The notes beneath the pieces are model-generated. The model worked only from the letters and a program-made list of their open reading frames with translations. It was not told the origin of the DNA and did not search any database. Both the position numbers and the translations under genes were made by a program. A DNA stretch of 64,000 nucleotides. Origin: Daphnia carinata. Taxonomy: Eukaryota > Arthropoda > Branchiopoda > Diplostraca > Daphniidae. The DNA lies in the NCBI RefSeq assembly GCF_022539665.2, contig NC_081332.1, forward strand, positions 3,381,884-3,445,883. Reading direction: 5' to 3'. Below are positions 24,485-36,857 of this stretch, one piece after another. Numbering within the stretch: position 1 is the first letter of the stretch; the number at the start of each line of letters is the position of its first letter.

Positions 24485-26454
24485 GTAAACATCTCAATTC
24501 AATTCAACTCCCCCTCCCCTCCCTTCGAACTCTTATTCATTTTTTCTGATGTAATTCCTTTTATTTTCTGTGTTTATTAATTTAGCCAATGAAAACGCTA
24601 AGAATTCCCCTTTTTAAAAAAAAAATGTCTGAGAAAATTGTCACTTTCCGCTTTCGGTCAAATTCGTTTAGAACTTCCTTCATTCTCCTTTCGGTTCGTG
24701 GCAGCACGACACACAGCCTCAGGCAAGAAGTGAAAAGAGATTTCGGGTCCCGATGACTTGAGCTGAACGAAAGGGGCGACGAGAACAAGAGAGTCCAGGA
24801 GAAAGTTCCAAGCCGAAAGAGAAAGAGAAATATCATCTTTTGTTTGGGCTGCAGAAAGAAACAACTCTGTTCGGGAAACAACCAAATGCCCGCAGGCCTC
24901 CAAAAAATCAAGGGTTAAAAAAAAAAAATGGTTTGAAAAAAGAAAAGAATTCACGTACTAATGGAAGCAAAAGATAGACGTCGTGCGCCAATGACCTGGA
25001 GTCACGCAGACATGTTTTTTTAAGATATGCATACATGTCTGGATGATTTTTCAATCCAAAAGATGAGGGCTTCTTAAAAAAAAAAACATTCGGGAAAAAG
25101 AGAAAGTCGTTTGGAGAAGAACTCGGCCACTATTGAATGATAACGGGTTTAGCAGCGACGTGAGTGGGGCTACACACGAGTCGTTCAATTTCATTTTTTT
25201 TTCTCCCTCTAGAATTAAAATGACATGAATTTTCTTTTTATGTCCAAACCCAGACGACATACGTGAACGCTAGAAATCACCTGATGCTCAACTAACATTT
25301 TCTCCAAACATAACGAGACGTTCTTTGTTTATTCTATTCAGGACGCAGGTCTTTCTCAATTTGATTTGCGTTAGAATATACGCCAAATATTTTAAAGATT
25401 CAAGACGAACGAAAATAAAAGAAAATGGTTTAACAATTTTGGCCAAAAGTCCTTGGTAAGGGCCTTTCGGGCCATGCATAATCCTTAGCATTTATTGTAA
25501 TCCCTCCTTGTATTTTTCGCCCTCGTGTAAACACTAATTCATTCGGGGTTACATCAGCTCATCCCGCATTACGAGATTCCATCAGGATGATCAAACGTCG
25601 AAAACACGACAGCTTAACCTTCACGTCATCCCACCCTCGTTTGGTTAACGAATTAAATCGTGCGACAGCTGTTTACCTTAACAATTACGCCTTCGTAGCC
25701 ATTAACAGGTGTAGGCGGCCGGCCACACCCAACATCCGCATTTTTTTTTTAAGACTTGAGCTTCGTTCATCACGCTCGAATTCGTTTAACGACAGCTTCG
25801 CCAATCCTTTTGAAAGATTGTTCCGGGTTCAACAAAATCCCAAACAGAAACGTCATTGAAACGTTTACTTTGAAATAAGAAAAATCCTTAAACAAAAAGG
25901 TGGGCCGTCGAACGATGGCGGCGGGGGAATTCTAAACACAAGACAAAGAACATCTCGTATAGTCAACGTGGGCAGAAACCATTTGCCCAGCAGAGGTTAA
26001 AGCAAAATAAAAGGGGGAGGATATTCCTTCCATTCAACGGGGTCATCCTGTCGCTTTGACGTTAGGGAATACGGATAATTATTGAGTCGCACAAATAGGA
26101 AAACTGTCAGAAGGGCTAGAAATCGGCGAGTATCCTGTCGCAACTTGGAATCCGCTTAACGGCATTTCCAAACACATTTTTTTCAGAGAGGGGGGGGGAC
26201 TGTGCTTGCTCTCGATCTTTTAAGAAACTAGTACCAAAAATGGTCAAAGGTAAATGGACACAATGAAGCAATGGTTAACAATTCGTCTTGGATATCTTCC
26301 CCCCCCCGCGCGCTCCGAAATCTATTTCGATTTAGTTTAACAAGGATATTTGAAGAAAATCGTCAAGGAAACATCCATGACGTGATTCTTTTTTTTTTTT
26401 TTTTTTGGTTACAATTGTTTAATTTGCCTAATTCTTTTTTTTCGTTTCGTGCAG

Positions 26455-29400
26455 CCGGTTGACAAGCAATTCACGACCCGTTAAACTCGAGTGGAGTATC
26501 AAAGCTACAAGATTAACGTGACGGCCACAAAAATTGCGCATCAAAAAATGAAAGGCTGGTTCGATGCGTTTCGCCACGACGGTGGACCAACACTTTACGA
26601 CCGCGCCAACCGGACGGCCGTGACTGGCGATTATTCCACCATCACATTTTGCGTCATCTTCATCACTCTCTTTGTGGCCTTCCTCATCATTTTGCCCGGC
26701 ATTCGTAAAGAGGTAAGTTCCTACCAACCAAGAAAGTGTGGCCGTGCGCACTAGACGCGTCCGTCATGTTGCACGCGGGACGCACACACACACAAAAAAA
26801 AAAACGGTCAGCCTCACGATGGCCACCACCAATGATCTTGTCAAACCCTCCACTTTCCCTAGACGATCGTGCAGTCGCAAAACCCTCCCTGAAGAAACGG
26901 CGTCCCCCTTTTTTTTTTTGGCGGCGTCGTGTGACGGCTAGACATTTTGGTTATTGCTAATGTCTTTAAAGACGAAAAAAAAAAAATGTATGAAATAACT
27001 CTCGTATTACATCATCGTCCATAATATTTCTGCTTGATAAATTCTCGCGAGAAAAAACTCATTTGAATTTTTTTGTTTTTAGCGCTTTACCACATTCACG
27101 AGCGTCACCATCAGCCTGTTTGTCGGTGCCGTCATACTCGGTAAGGCAAACATTTTCTTCTTTTATTTCGACACCTTTACATCACACCAACATTTTTGTT
27201 TTGAAGAAAAAAAAAAGAAAATATCCCGTTGCGAGACGATTATGCGGATTAGAGCGGCTGTTGCATAGAGAAAGTCCCGACTCATCTGAATTAATAAATA
27301 GGATGCGGTCGTATTTGATTTTCGTTGTCGCGGGAAAAATGAAACCCGAATTTAAATTGAAAAAATACTAAGCTCATCTGATGCAAGGCTCTTAAATCGC
27401 TCCCCAGTGAAAATTCATTTATTTTTAACGTCGCTTATTTTCGCATGCAGTCGAGCTAAACCGATCAATTCCTTTTGTGTTAAACATAGCATTTTTTTTT
27501 TTTTTTTTTTTTTTTGAGAGAGGGGGGAACTAGTTCCATGGTGTGTAGAGATAATAACGCAATGTAGATAGGGCAGATCGTTCCTTTCGTTTTCTCGGGG
27601 CTGTTTGTTTTCATTCCGCAGTTCTGCTCAACGATTTCCCGATTATTGCGTCACTTCCCAGGAAAGAAATACGAAAATTATCCGAGGGCAAAAAAAATGG
27701 GGGTTCTTTAAACTCGCATTGGCACGGTTGGCAAGATCCCAACACTGCGGTGTGTAATGAGTATTTGCACGTGCCCAATCTCATAATAAAGTTCTTAAAC
27801 AATTTCGAAAAAAAAATACGGATGACCAGCCAACTCTTAAGTAGGCCATTTCCTACATCTTTTTTTTTTGTTTTTTTGTTTGTTTCTCATGCTTAATTTC
27901 GCTATTATTAAACAAAAAAGAAAAATTATGGATTTACTCGATTAAATCAAACAAATAAAAGTCGGGACCCGTTTAAAACGCATTACACGCAGGGGGGCTG
28001 GCCCTCGTCGTAGCTAATGGAACCCACCGTTCGTGAACACAACATTTCGTGCAAAACTCTCAAGAACAATAAGCCTTTCGCCCTTATCTGTCGGTAATCA
28101 TTTTTATTTTTTCAAGTTTATGCCGAGTTTCTTGTCATTTGTTTAGCTTCCCTAGACCGGAAAACGCGAATTTTCCCTTTTTTTTCACCCAAAAAGGCGT
28201 TAATTTACTGTACATTTCTGAAATCGAAACAAAATTCTACTTTCACTAAACAGTAGCTTATACAGTAAGAGAGAGTCGCTTTGCTGTACAACTGGTCGTA
28301 CCTCTAAATGACGTGAATATCAAGACAGGTTGAAGAAGAAAAAAAAAGGGAGGGTGGACTAAAACGCATGTTTTAAGCGCAAGTGTACGTACCAAAAAAA
28401 AAAATAATAAGGTACTTGGCCTCGAATCAAAATTATAACACAAAAAATAAAGAATGGTCAACTGTGCCTCTTGGCACACGTTTGGATGAGCCAAACCTTT
28501 TAAGAGTCTGTTATTCAAGAGTGAGCTATTGTCCAATCTGTTGCTTTTTTACCTATTGAACACGAAATTATGTAAAGGGAGAAGTTGGTAAATACATTCC
28601 AACTAGTTGGCCTCGACAAAACTTGGGCACAATAACACAAAACAAGGAACCTGGTTGTTTGCCGTTGCCGGGGCCTCAAGCTTCAAAAAAAAAATCTCTT
28701 TTTTATTTTTTAAAGGCAACAAGAACGACCGACGCGGCCTTCGAAAGGTGTAACATAGGCCCAAGTATTATGAGAAAAGGGGGAAGAGGTTGTGTGGGGG
28801 GGGGGGGGACAGGAGGAAAATAACGGAGGAGATAGTCCGACATGGTATACAAGATATATACAGACACAAGAGGCCGCTTTTTTTTCGAAAATGAAAAGAG
28901 AACTTTCAAGGTCGTGCTCGCTCCCGTCCCGTCAAAATTTACCTTGAAATCGAATATAAACACCTTCTCTAGGCCAGCGCGTTAGGCCGATGCCTCCCCA
29001 CTAGCAGCAACGCTGCTCAAAATGTAGGATACAAAAGAAAACAATCACCTGCGACCCGAGGTCCCTGCACTGCCATAACTAATTTGCGCGTCAGCAATCA
29101 TGCGTGACTCCCCTCCGTTCCAAAAAAACCCGGATCTTCCAAAGACAATTTCAATCATCCGCATTTCTTTTGTTTGGGGCACAGTGAGCAGTAACGGTTG
29201 CGGATGGCACACAGCAGAAGAACAAATAATAAGCAGTTATCGAGCCTTCTCGAGCGAAAAAATTGTCGCCAGACTGGGCATTCACATCGGATTCAATCAT
29301 GTCAATGTCACCCTCCGCTGTAAGTCTTTTTTAAAGTTCAACACTCCCTAGCGAAATCGAATTGTGAAAAACAAAATGAAAAAAAAACAAACAAAATGTC

Positions 29401-32400
29401 TTTTAATTGTACAGCTTCGGGCGTGTTCAATATGAGCGACCGTATCGATTACAACGAACGATTCGGCTGGAAAGGCCCAGACGATATGGTCGAAGGATAC
29501 GAGGCTGCATTACGAAAAGGTTTACCGTATCCAATATTAACGGTGGCCGAATACCTCAGCTTGAACGACGAAGGTTTCGGATGGGGAAGAACTTACCGCA
29601 AAGCCGGTTACTACAGCTGCATCGCCTTGTGGTAAGTGCAACCATCGTTCACGTTCGAATATTTTCACCTGTCTATCTCTCACTCCCGTTCCCCCTATGT
29701 TTCTTTTTGTGGTCTTTTACGATCCTTTCTTTTACGACGTCCAATCCCACCTGTAAGTCATTATTCGCAATCGGCATTACAATCCCAGAAGAATGTCGGT
29801 TATACCCATCGTTAAAGAAATCCCACAAAATTGCTTTGTTTGTGACTCAATCGCAGACAGTCTATAATTTCAACCAACCAGCCGTACATACCTTAGCAAC
29901 AAGCCTCAAAGTTTGAAAACAAAACAAAAAACATACGCGGAAAGAATATTGAAAAATTTGCACCATCCCAGGTGCACGAAATGTCTGGAACAAAGAAATG
30001 TTATCCGCCCCTACAGCGCACGCATACTCTCTCTCTCCGGCGTGCATGACGTGAATTGGGGTCGTTTATAAACTGCTGACCGACTCGTGATCGAATCCAT
30101 CAAAATGTTTGACATTTAACCAGGAAATGAAAATTTCGTTGCCTCAAGGGCTCGTTGGTTCTTTAACGTAATGGTTAAAGACGTCAACCTGTGCCAAGTT
30201 TTTTTTATTTTTTTGCACGCAAATGGCGATGTTTAACTTTAAACGCACAGTTTACTTAGGGGAATGTAAACAGAGTTTTTAAAAAAGAAATAAACAAACG
30301 ACGTGCGAAAAAAAAACTTGGTTCACTTTCTAACAGCCGGCGGCCGCCATGAGCCATTTTCACCTGTCCCCCCACCCCCTCTTTAAAAATAATGAAAACA
30401 AAAATCTTAGAACAGCAATTTTTTTTTTAGACTGTCTCGTTATTCTTTTGATAATTTGCGAATCGCTGGGAAATACTGGCAAGCTCAAATGATTAAAAAA
30501 AAAAAAAGTTCTTTCATCATTTCGGAATTCGTTTAACGAAAAATGGTTTGGTGTTCAACACCACCCGTAATGTCGATGCGCTGCAACAAGCGGAAAAAGA
30601 GTTTCGCTTTTTTGTTTTTTACACGGTGGTTTAAATAGATGGTGTATCACATTTCATTGAGTCGACGGAAAGTTATTATGAATCCGCAAATAAAAAAGCG
30701 AACATATTCCAAGAAAGGAAAGCGTATAGTAGTTTTTGTTTAGACTCCTTCGTTTTCATTAGCATTTCCGTAGCAACGAGAGTTAATGCGGATTATTCGG
30801 ATGACCACTCTCGAAAGGGAAATTGTCTGTTGTTGAAAATGATCCAGCCGCAACTGAACCACAAAGCCCGCCCACCCCCCGTTCACCACCTTGTTTTATT
30901 CCCAGCATATTTATCCCTTCCTCTTTTCGGAAATGAACTTCCCTCCCCCTCCTCAAAACAATATACCACCGAAACTGTGGCTTTCGTGAAAACGCAGCCC
31001 GTTTTCTTTTCTCACCTGCTTAACAAACGAATGTGTTCCACTCTCACTCTCCGTTATCTCTCACTGACAAGTTACACCATTTTTCAAAACGGGCTTGGCC
31101 CACATTCGTTTCTCACGCAGGGCGGCATTTGCTGCGTGGCTTTTGATGAACATCATGTTGGTCACCGTACCCGTTTACGGAGGCTACATGATGCTCTGCA
31201 CTGGCGGCCTTATGCTGTTAACCAATCTACTGTACTACATGAACATCCCAAGTCGGCCGCTCGTCATCCGCTTCGAAGACTCCATCATCAGTTTCAGCTT
31301 CGGTTGGAGCTTCTGGCTCGTCCTTGCCGCAGGTCATTTTTTTCTTCTACTTAAAAAAAGAAGTCCTTTCGATCTTTCCTTCAATTCTATTTTTTTTTCC
31401 CCTCCCTACAGGGTTAGTTGTCTCAATTTTCGGATTGGTCATCACCTTAGTGGAAATAGCCTTCCCGCACAAATTCTCAACCGTCATCGAACTGGATTAT
31501 GACACGCCCTACGACCGTCACATCATCATCGAGGAAAGTCGCGACACCAAAGTTGGGAAAAGACGATCGAGATTCGAAGAGCCAATCAGCAATTTCGGAT
31601 CGAGAATCTTCCGCCGCTTCTCCAAACGTCTCAACGGCGGAATGGACGGCCCCAACAACGACACCAAATTCGGTTTAGATAACCCATCCATGGAACTTGA
31701 CCCACCGAAATCACCGTGGAGGTACCCGCACCGAACGTTCAGCAATGGCCCGACGAGACCAACATCGCGATCCGAATCTCGAAAATCGACGAAATCAGTC
31801 GGATTCCGCGACGTCAACGTCTACGGCAACACGTTACATCCATCGAGCGCTGCCTTAGGGCCGTCGTTAGACACATCAGAAGTGGAAACGATTCCAGATG
31901 TCCACATGACGCCAGAGCCACCTATTATCAAAACATCTATAGCAGAACCGGCTTGGGAATCGGATCCTTCATCGTCCAGTGAAGATGAAGGTGAAGAAAT
32001 CGAGCGGGTGCAGAACATTCCAATTACGACGATCAATTTCCGGACGTCGGCGTCGCGGCAAAATTCACACGAATCGCGTTTCAGCCGGAACAGTTCGTTG
32101 CGGCAATCGCAAAGAGACGCGCTCGAAGATTGGGACGAACCAGAGCGGCCGGAGCGGACGAGTATCGTCAGCATCATCAAATCGGCTCTTCACATGGGTC
32201 CATCGTCGGCCAGCGGTTCAGCCCCGTCCACCTCGACGACAGGCAGCTCAGGTGCTTCGACACCAATGAGACGGATATCAAATGAAGAAGCCGATGCCAT
32301 CCATCTGGATAGGACGGGCAGCTACATGCAACGATCTGCATTAGCCACCGTTTCGGCCAAAATCAGTGCAGCGGCTGAGGCCGATCGTTCCAGGTAACGC

Positions 32401-32513
32401 ATTTTTTTAAAATTTAATTAGAAAAAAAAAATTTATGGTTTTTTCAAATGGCATTTTTCTCTATTCGTAGACATTCTAGCAACGATGACGTTCATCGTGT
32501 AGATTTGTGGTAA
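26455..32513 (+). CDS. mol: Dual oxidase maturation factor (mol / DUOXA / NIP family), 603 aa, seven coding exons
   Basis: Family proteins escort dual oxidase from the ER to the cell surface and are needed for H2O2 production. Coding exons: 26548-26712, 27083-27140, 29185-29319, 29415-29631, 31121-31332, 31412-32393 and 32471-32513. All phases match and the sum is 1812 bases. A 5' UTR piece starts at 26455 after a cgtgcag acceptor, with an in-frame stop before the ATG. The N-terminus MKGWFDAF-x-x-x-GGPTLY, the segment FPGIRKE-like LPGIRKERFTTFT, YNERFGW, LPYPILTVAEY, and YDTPYDRH are family signatures. TM1 is at about residues 31-52 and TM2 at about 60-75. A large loop carries NVT and NMS glycosylation sites, as in DUOXA, and is followed by three more membrane segments. 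The protein is longer than vertebrate DUOXA (about 340 aa) because of a roughly 300-residue Ser/Arg/Glu-rich, probably disordered cytosolic tail. Its Duox partner is not in the window. Confidence 0.95.
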
Positions 32514-33262
32514 ACGTACCCTCGAGGTTTCTGCAACCCAAACCCTCCCTGCCTTCCTAATTGAAAACAATGAGATAAAAACACACAAAATGCCTAGCTT
32601 CAAGATTTTCTAAATCGACTGGGCGTCGCGCGCGCAATTCGAAAAACTTGGCCGCAGTCGTTCGAAAGAACAATCTAAAAGAATTTTGTTAGTAATTTTA
32701 TTACAGTGTGTACACCAAATGGACTTCTCGTCGACCAACCCGGAAAAAGAGAATTGCGGCTACATGGAAATTAAAACGAAAAGTCGGCCATTGGTCTTGA
32801 TTGCTAGTGTTCGTGTGCTTTGTGTACATTTCTTTACTACTGCGAGTTCTTTTATTTTTTTTTTTTTTGTACGTACTGTTTTTTTTTTTACTTTTAATTA
32901 AATGCACTTTGTGGCAATCTTGTTTTCCCCTCCCTTTTACGTATGTTTGTAATTAATTAAAAGAAAGCTGTTTTGAGTTGAGCCAATTGGTATTGGCTAC
33001 TTTCCTTTCGAAATTCGGGAATTTAAACTACGAAAAAAAAAAAACGTGATGGTTCTTCATTGTTTCATAATTCTATTCGGGTCTTCGTTCTATGAAGTTT
33101 TGACCGCTATATCTCTTGTGTTTTCTCCCCCTTTTTCTCCAAGTGTTGCTAATTTCAGAGGGACTTCTTAACGATTGACATGTATAACATAATTATTGAA
33201 TTTTTTTTGTAATTGGAATAAGGGCTAACCAGCCATGTTTCGTCAGTTGTGATTCTATTTTC

Positions 33263-33268
33263 AATAAA
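33263..33268 (+). terminator. Poly(A) signal of mol
   Basis: AATAAA lies about 750 bases after the mol stop codon, in AT-rich sequence followed by T runs. It would give a 3' UTR of roughly 770 bases. An ATTAAA-like site also occurs near 32896. Confidence 0.6.
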
Positions 33269-33535
33269 AGATGGTGTTTTTTACATGATCATCAATTCTT
33301 TTTCTTTTTTTTCTTTAAAAAAAAAAACAACCTTTGATTTCATTAAAAAATTATTCGAATGAAAACAATTCAACAAAAAAAAAAGCCTGACATTTGCGAG
33401 CATGGAAATAAACAATCAATGAACTGAATTTTCGGTTTTATTTCCCCGCATAATAAAACTGAAAATAGCCAAGAGTCAAAAGGATACCCATATTTGATGC
33501 TTCAAAAAATTCAAACGCAATAAAACGGGCACAAA

Positions 33536-34104
33536 ATGGTTGCCTCAGTGAAACTGGAAACACAAAACTTCCCCAACGCAAATGGTTTTTCAAGACAAAA
33601 ATTGGGCGTCGTAAATTGCCGATGCAACGTGCCAGACCAACAAGTGAATGCAGAACAAACAGAGCCTTACGTGGGAATTCAACAGTTTCAGAAAAATCAA
33701 TTGCCGGATATTAAGAAAGAATCTAAAAAACAATCCTACTATTTAAGCAAAATCGTTTTAAATGGCGCAATTCAGCAACGGATGGCAGAGATTTGAAGCG
33801 ATAACAAAAGCCATCAACGCGGCGAGCGCCAAGAAACATGAGACTCAAGGATACCAATCCACGTTACTCCAATTAATCAAGCGAGACACGAAAATTAGAC
33901 AAAACGTTGGCAAATGAAAACTCCCACAAATTGAAAACAACAAGGGAAAACCTTGCGTGTAAGAGTTTTCAGATTCACAAATTCAAGGGTAATCAGCTTC
34001 AACAAGAAAAGAAAAGCAACATGGTCGAAAAGAAATTAGCAAATGCCCGAACGTTGTTATTTGAGCTGCGGCAGGTGCTAGCAAGTAAATTACATCTCAA
34101 ATGA
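33536..34104 (+). other. Cluster of small coding-like ORFs, unrecognised
   Basis: Three open frames follow one another on the plus strand: 33536-33796 (86 aa), 33762-33917 (51 aa, MAQFSNGWQRFEAI...) and 33907-34104 (65 aa, ending LLFELRQVLASKLHLK). The second overlaps both neighbours in other frames. The stretch has few homopolymers and is Lys/Gln/Asn-rich. It could be a short gene broken by frameshifts, an unspliced gene, or chance in AT-rich DNA. No family was recognised and no splice model closes. Confidence 0.2.
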
Positions 34105-34109
34105 GACAT

Positions 34110-36195
34110 TCAATCAGTTAGTTCCCTTTCCCTATTGCCTAATCAAAGAGTATGTGGGTAATTAACGAGGACGCACAACGGCGAATGCCAGCAAAATTCA
34201 ACCGCCACGATAAAAAATTTCATTCCTTGGGGACATCAGAACACGACATTCGACGCACCGAATGCAGACAAGCATGGAAAAAAAAATATAATAAATAACT
34301 AACCTGGAATGGCAGGTAGTCTCACGCTGATGACGACGTAATAAAAAAGGATTTCGGCACACGTGTCTTCGGTTCATCATGGCCGTGCTCTTTCCCTGCT
34401 TGCCGCCTCGCTGTGAAGGACACGTAACAGCCATCTCGTTTTTCCACTCCGCACCAATGTTCTCTCAAGTTCAAATAATAATGCAATCGAGCAATATCAC
34501 AAATTTATTCGTGTCAGTTCAAAAGTAGTAGTTCTTCTCCATCATAGTTAATGAGTTCACCGTAAATGAAGCAAAAAGAAACTCAGAAACAAAAGGATCT
34601 ACTTCAGATGTTCTGGCCATCAATGACCACCATCATAGCGAGCGAAGTGACGATTAGATAATGGCGCCTAAAATGTTCTAGATCAATAGACCTTATCCGA
34701 TTCCCGTCCCAGTTCAAGGATACGACCTACCCCTCTCCAGTTATGTTGCCAAATTTTCATTATTTTACACGGAATAAAACCACACCAAAAAATAAAAAAC
34801 AATTAAAAATTCAAGTTGAAAAACAATTGCATTTTGTTGTTGAACAAAATTTGATAATTTTGTTGAAATTTCTGCTTTTATTTTTACAGGCAATTGCAAT
34901 AACAAATAGTTTCGTTTGGAAATGAGAGCATGAAAAAATTGCCAAAGATTTTTCTGTGCAACCTGGCAAACGTAAACGTTCATGCTCGAAATGGCTTTCA
35001 CACTCGAGACACTACAGACCAACAAAATCTAATCTCAATCTTTTGATTTCATGAGATTTCAGGTGGCTGAATTAAACGAAAGACAAAACCTTGAATCACA
35101 CAATCTTAGCAAGGAAGAGCATGCTTCAAGATGCTCTGTCGTTATTCCAAGTCATTAAGCATACATAACGCAGATGGTTACTCATAACATAGCCATTATT
35201 CTGAACAAAGGAGACGATTTCACATAAATTACGTCTTTTGTACTATCAGTTGCCTAAGAAGGATGAAGCAAAAGGTTTTTAATGGGGAGAATTTTTAAAC
35301 ATGAACGAAAGGTAATTGTTATTCTTTCCAGGAAGTCGCTGGATAGCCGCTTAGTAACGAAAATGTGGCATTTTGAATCGAATGCTACTTGACCGACCTG
35401 GTGACCATGAACCTAACTTTTAGTTCTTCACGTCACTTGACCACCCGCCAAAACCACCTTGAATAAAAATAAAAAAACCCAATTGCTTATCATCGTATTT
35501 CCGCATGTACGCTTAAAGTGAAAAATTTTTCTATTGATGTGGGAGCGTTCATCAATTTGACACGCTCCAACAGATTGTTTCCTGGCAGCAGACCGTGGCC
35601 TTTCATGGGCTAATTAGCAAGCACATAAAGAGTGCCAGCATCTACCCAGGGCTAAACAAATTGCAGTTTCAGAATCACGAAATTTTAAAATTCACTATTA
35701 AAACTTCCCGAGTAGAAAAATAGGCTATTATAAGCTGACCATGGTACTTGCCAAATTTAACACCTGTCGTATGTAGTTGGTAAGCCAAAGGCCAGCAATC
35801 TCTCTCCTTGCAGTAGAGGAAGCAATTGTGAAAGTCCTTGAAAATTTGTCAGCAGTAGAGCTTTCACATGTAATTAATCTCTTTCTTTACTAGAGCTTTT
35901 GTAGAAATTTAGAATAAAGTAGTCAAGGTGAACAAACGCAAAACTGTTATTAGACTTTTCATTATCTCAGAAGGGTTTCTAGTTGTACGTGTATATAGCC
36001 TAATTACCGCTATTAGGATTGGACAGGCATGCATCCAAGCTGACTATTGCTCACTTCCGCAAAAGGAATAGATGCGCAACAGCAATCAAATGCATTGTTT
36101 CGTATTTTTTCTTTCCGGCGATTCTTTTCACTGATAAGTGCCCTGTGTAAGCGGGCTTCCCCGCCAAACTTTGAAATAATAATCAGTTTTGTCGT
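34110..36195. other. Spacer upstream of Blos1 with no convincing gene
   Basis: About 2 kb of AT-rich DNA with no recognisable coding segment, RNA gene or repeat array. The final few hundred bases presumably hold the Blos1 promoter; I see no TATA box at a convincing place. Confidence 0.55.
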
Positions 36196-36201
36196 CGCTA
36201 G

Positions 36202-36767
36202 ATGACGTTGCTATTCAAGATCCTGTTGGAAAGAAGACGTACACAAAACAAAGTCATTTTTAGAAAAATGCTCTCCAGTTTGCTGAAAGAACATCAGGCA
36301 AAACAAGCGGTAAAAAAAGAAACGAGAGGTAAACATAACTTATAATCTGAACTAGACAAAACATACCTAAATTTACGTTTTTCTAAAGAGGAGTTGAGAA
36401 AAGAAGCGCTTACAGCTGCGGGTAATCTGACAGATGCATTAGTCGATCATCTGAACGTTGGGTACATAATCCTGATTTCAAACAAAACTGTTGGATTTCT
36501 CAAATGACTCACATGACAGTTTTTTCCAGTGTTGCTCAGGCTTATCTGAATGAGAAGAAATTGGACCATGAAGCCCGTCAGTTGCAAAGCAATGCTGCAA
36601 ATTTTTCCAAACAAGCTCAGCAGTGGCTGCAGCTTGTGGAGAACTTTAGCTCTGCATTGAAGGAGGTTGGTGATGTAGACAACTGGGCTAGGAGCATTGA
36701 AAAAGATCTCAAAATTGCTGAAACAGCACTGGAATATGCATATAAAGTTGGTCCTAGCAATCCTTGA
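36202..36767 (+). CDS. Blos1: BLOC-1 subunit 1 (BLOC1S1 / GCN5L1), 123 aa, or 145 aa from an upstream ATG
   Basis: BLOC1S1 is a core subunit of BLOC-1 and BORC, which act in lysosome-related organelle biogenesis and lysosome positioning. As GCN5L1 it also acts in mitochondrial protein acetylation. Exons from the conserved start: 36268-36328, 36389-36461 and 36530-36767, summing to 372 bases. The family core is clear: MLSSLLKEHQAKQ, then EALTAAGNLTDALVDHLNVG, AQAYLNEKKLDHEARQLQ, and a C-terminal helix around WLQLVENFSSALKEVGDVDNW. The protein is helical, with coiled-coil propensity. An in-frame ATG at 36202, directly after an in-frame TAG, adds 22 basic residues; its context is weak while that of the ATG at 36268 is strong (A at -3). 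The gene is tail-to-tail with pym, only 90 bases separating the stop codons. Confidence 0.95.
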
Positions 36768-36790
36768 GTTGTGTTTGTGTATTTCTTGTT

Positions 36791-36796
36791 AATAAA
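36791..36796 (+). terminator. Poly(A) signal of Blos1
   Basis: AATAAA lies 23 bases after the Blos1 stop codon, giving a very short 3' UTR that should end near 36806-36826. Confidence 0.75.
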
Positions 36797-36857
36797 ATGA
36801 TCAACAATTGGCTTTGCACAAAGGTGTCTTGAGAATTGCCATGTCCAATATCGAACA

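Noticed and set aside
24658-24954. Minus-strand open frame of 98 codons, reading like mixed sequence
   Set aside because: Looks less repetitive than its neighbours, but no family was recognised and no partner exons close in phase. Kept out of the annotation.
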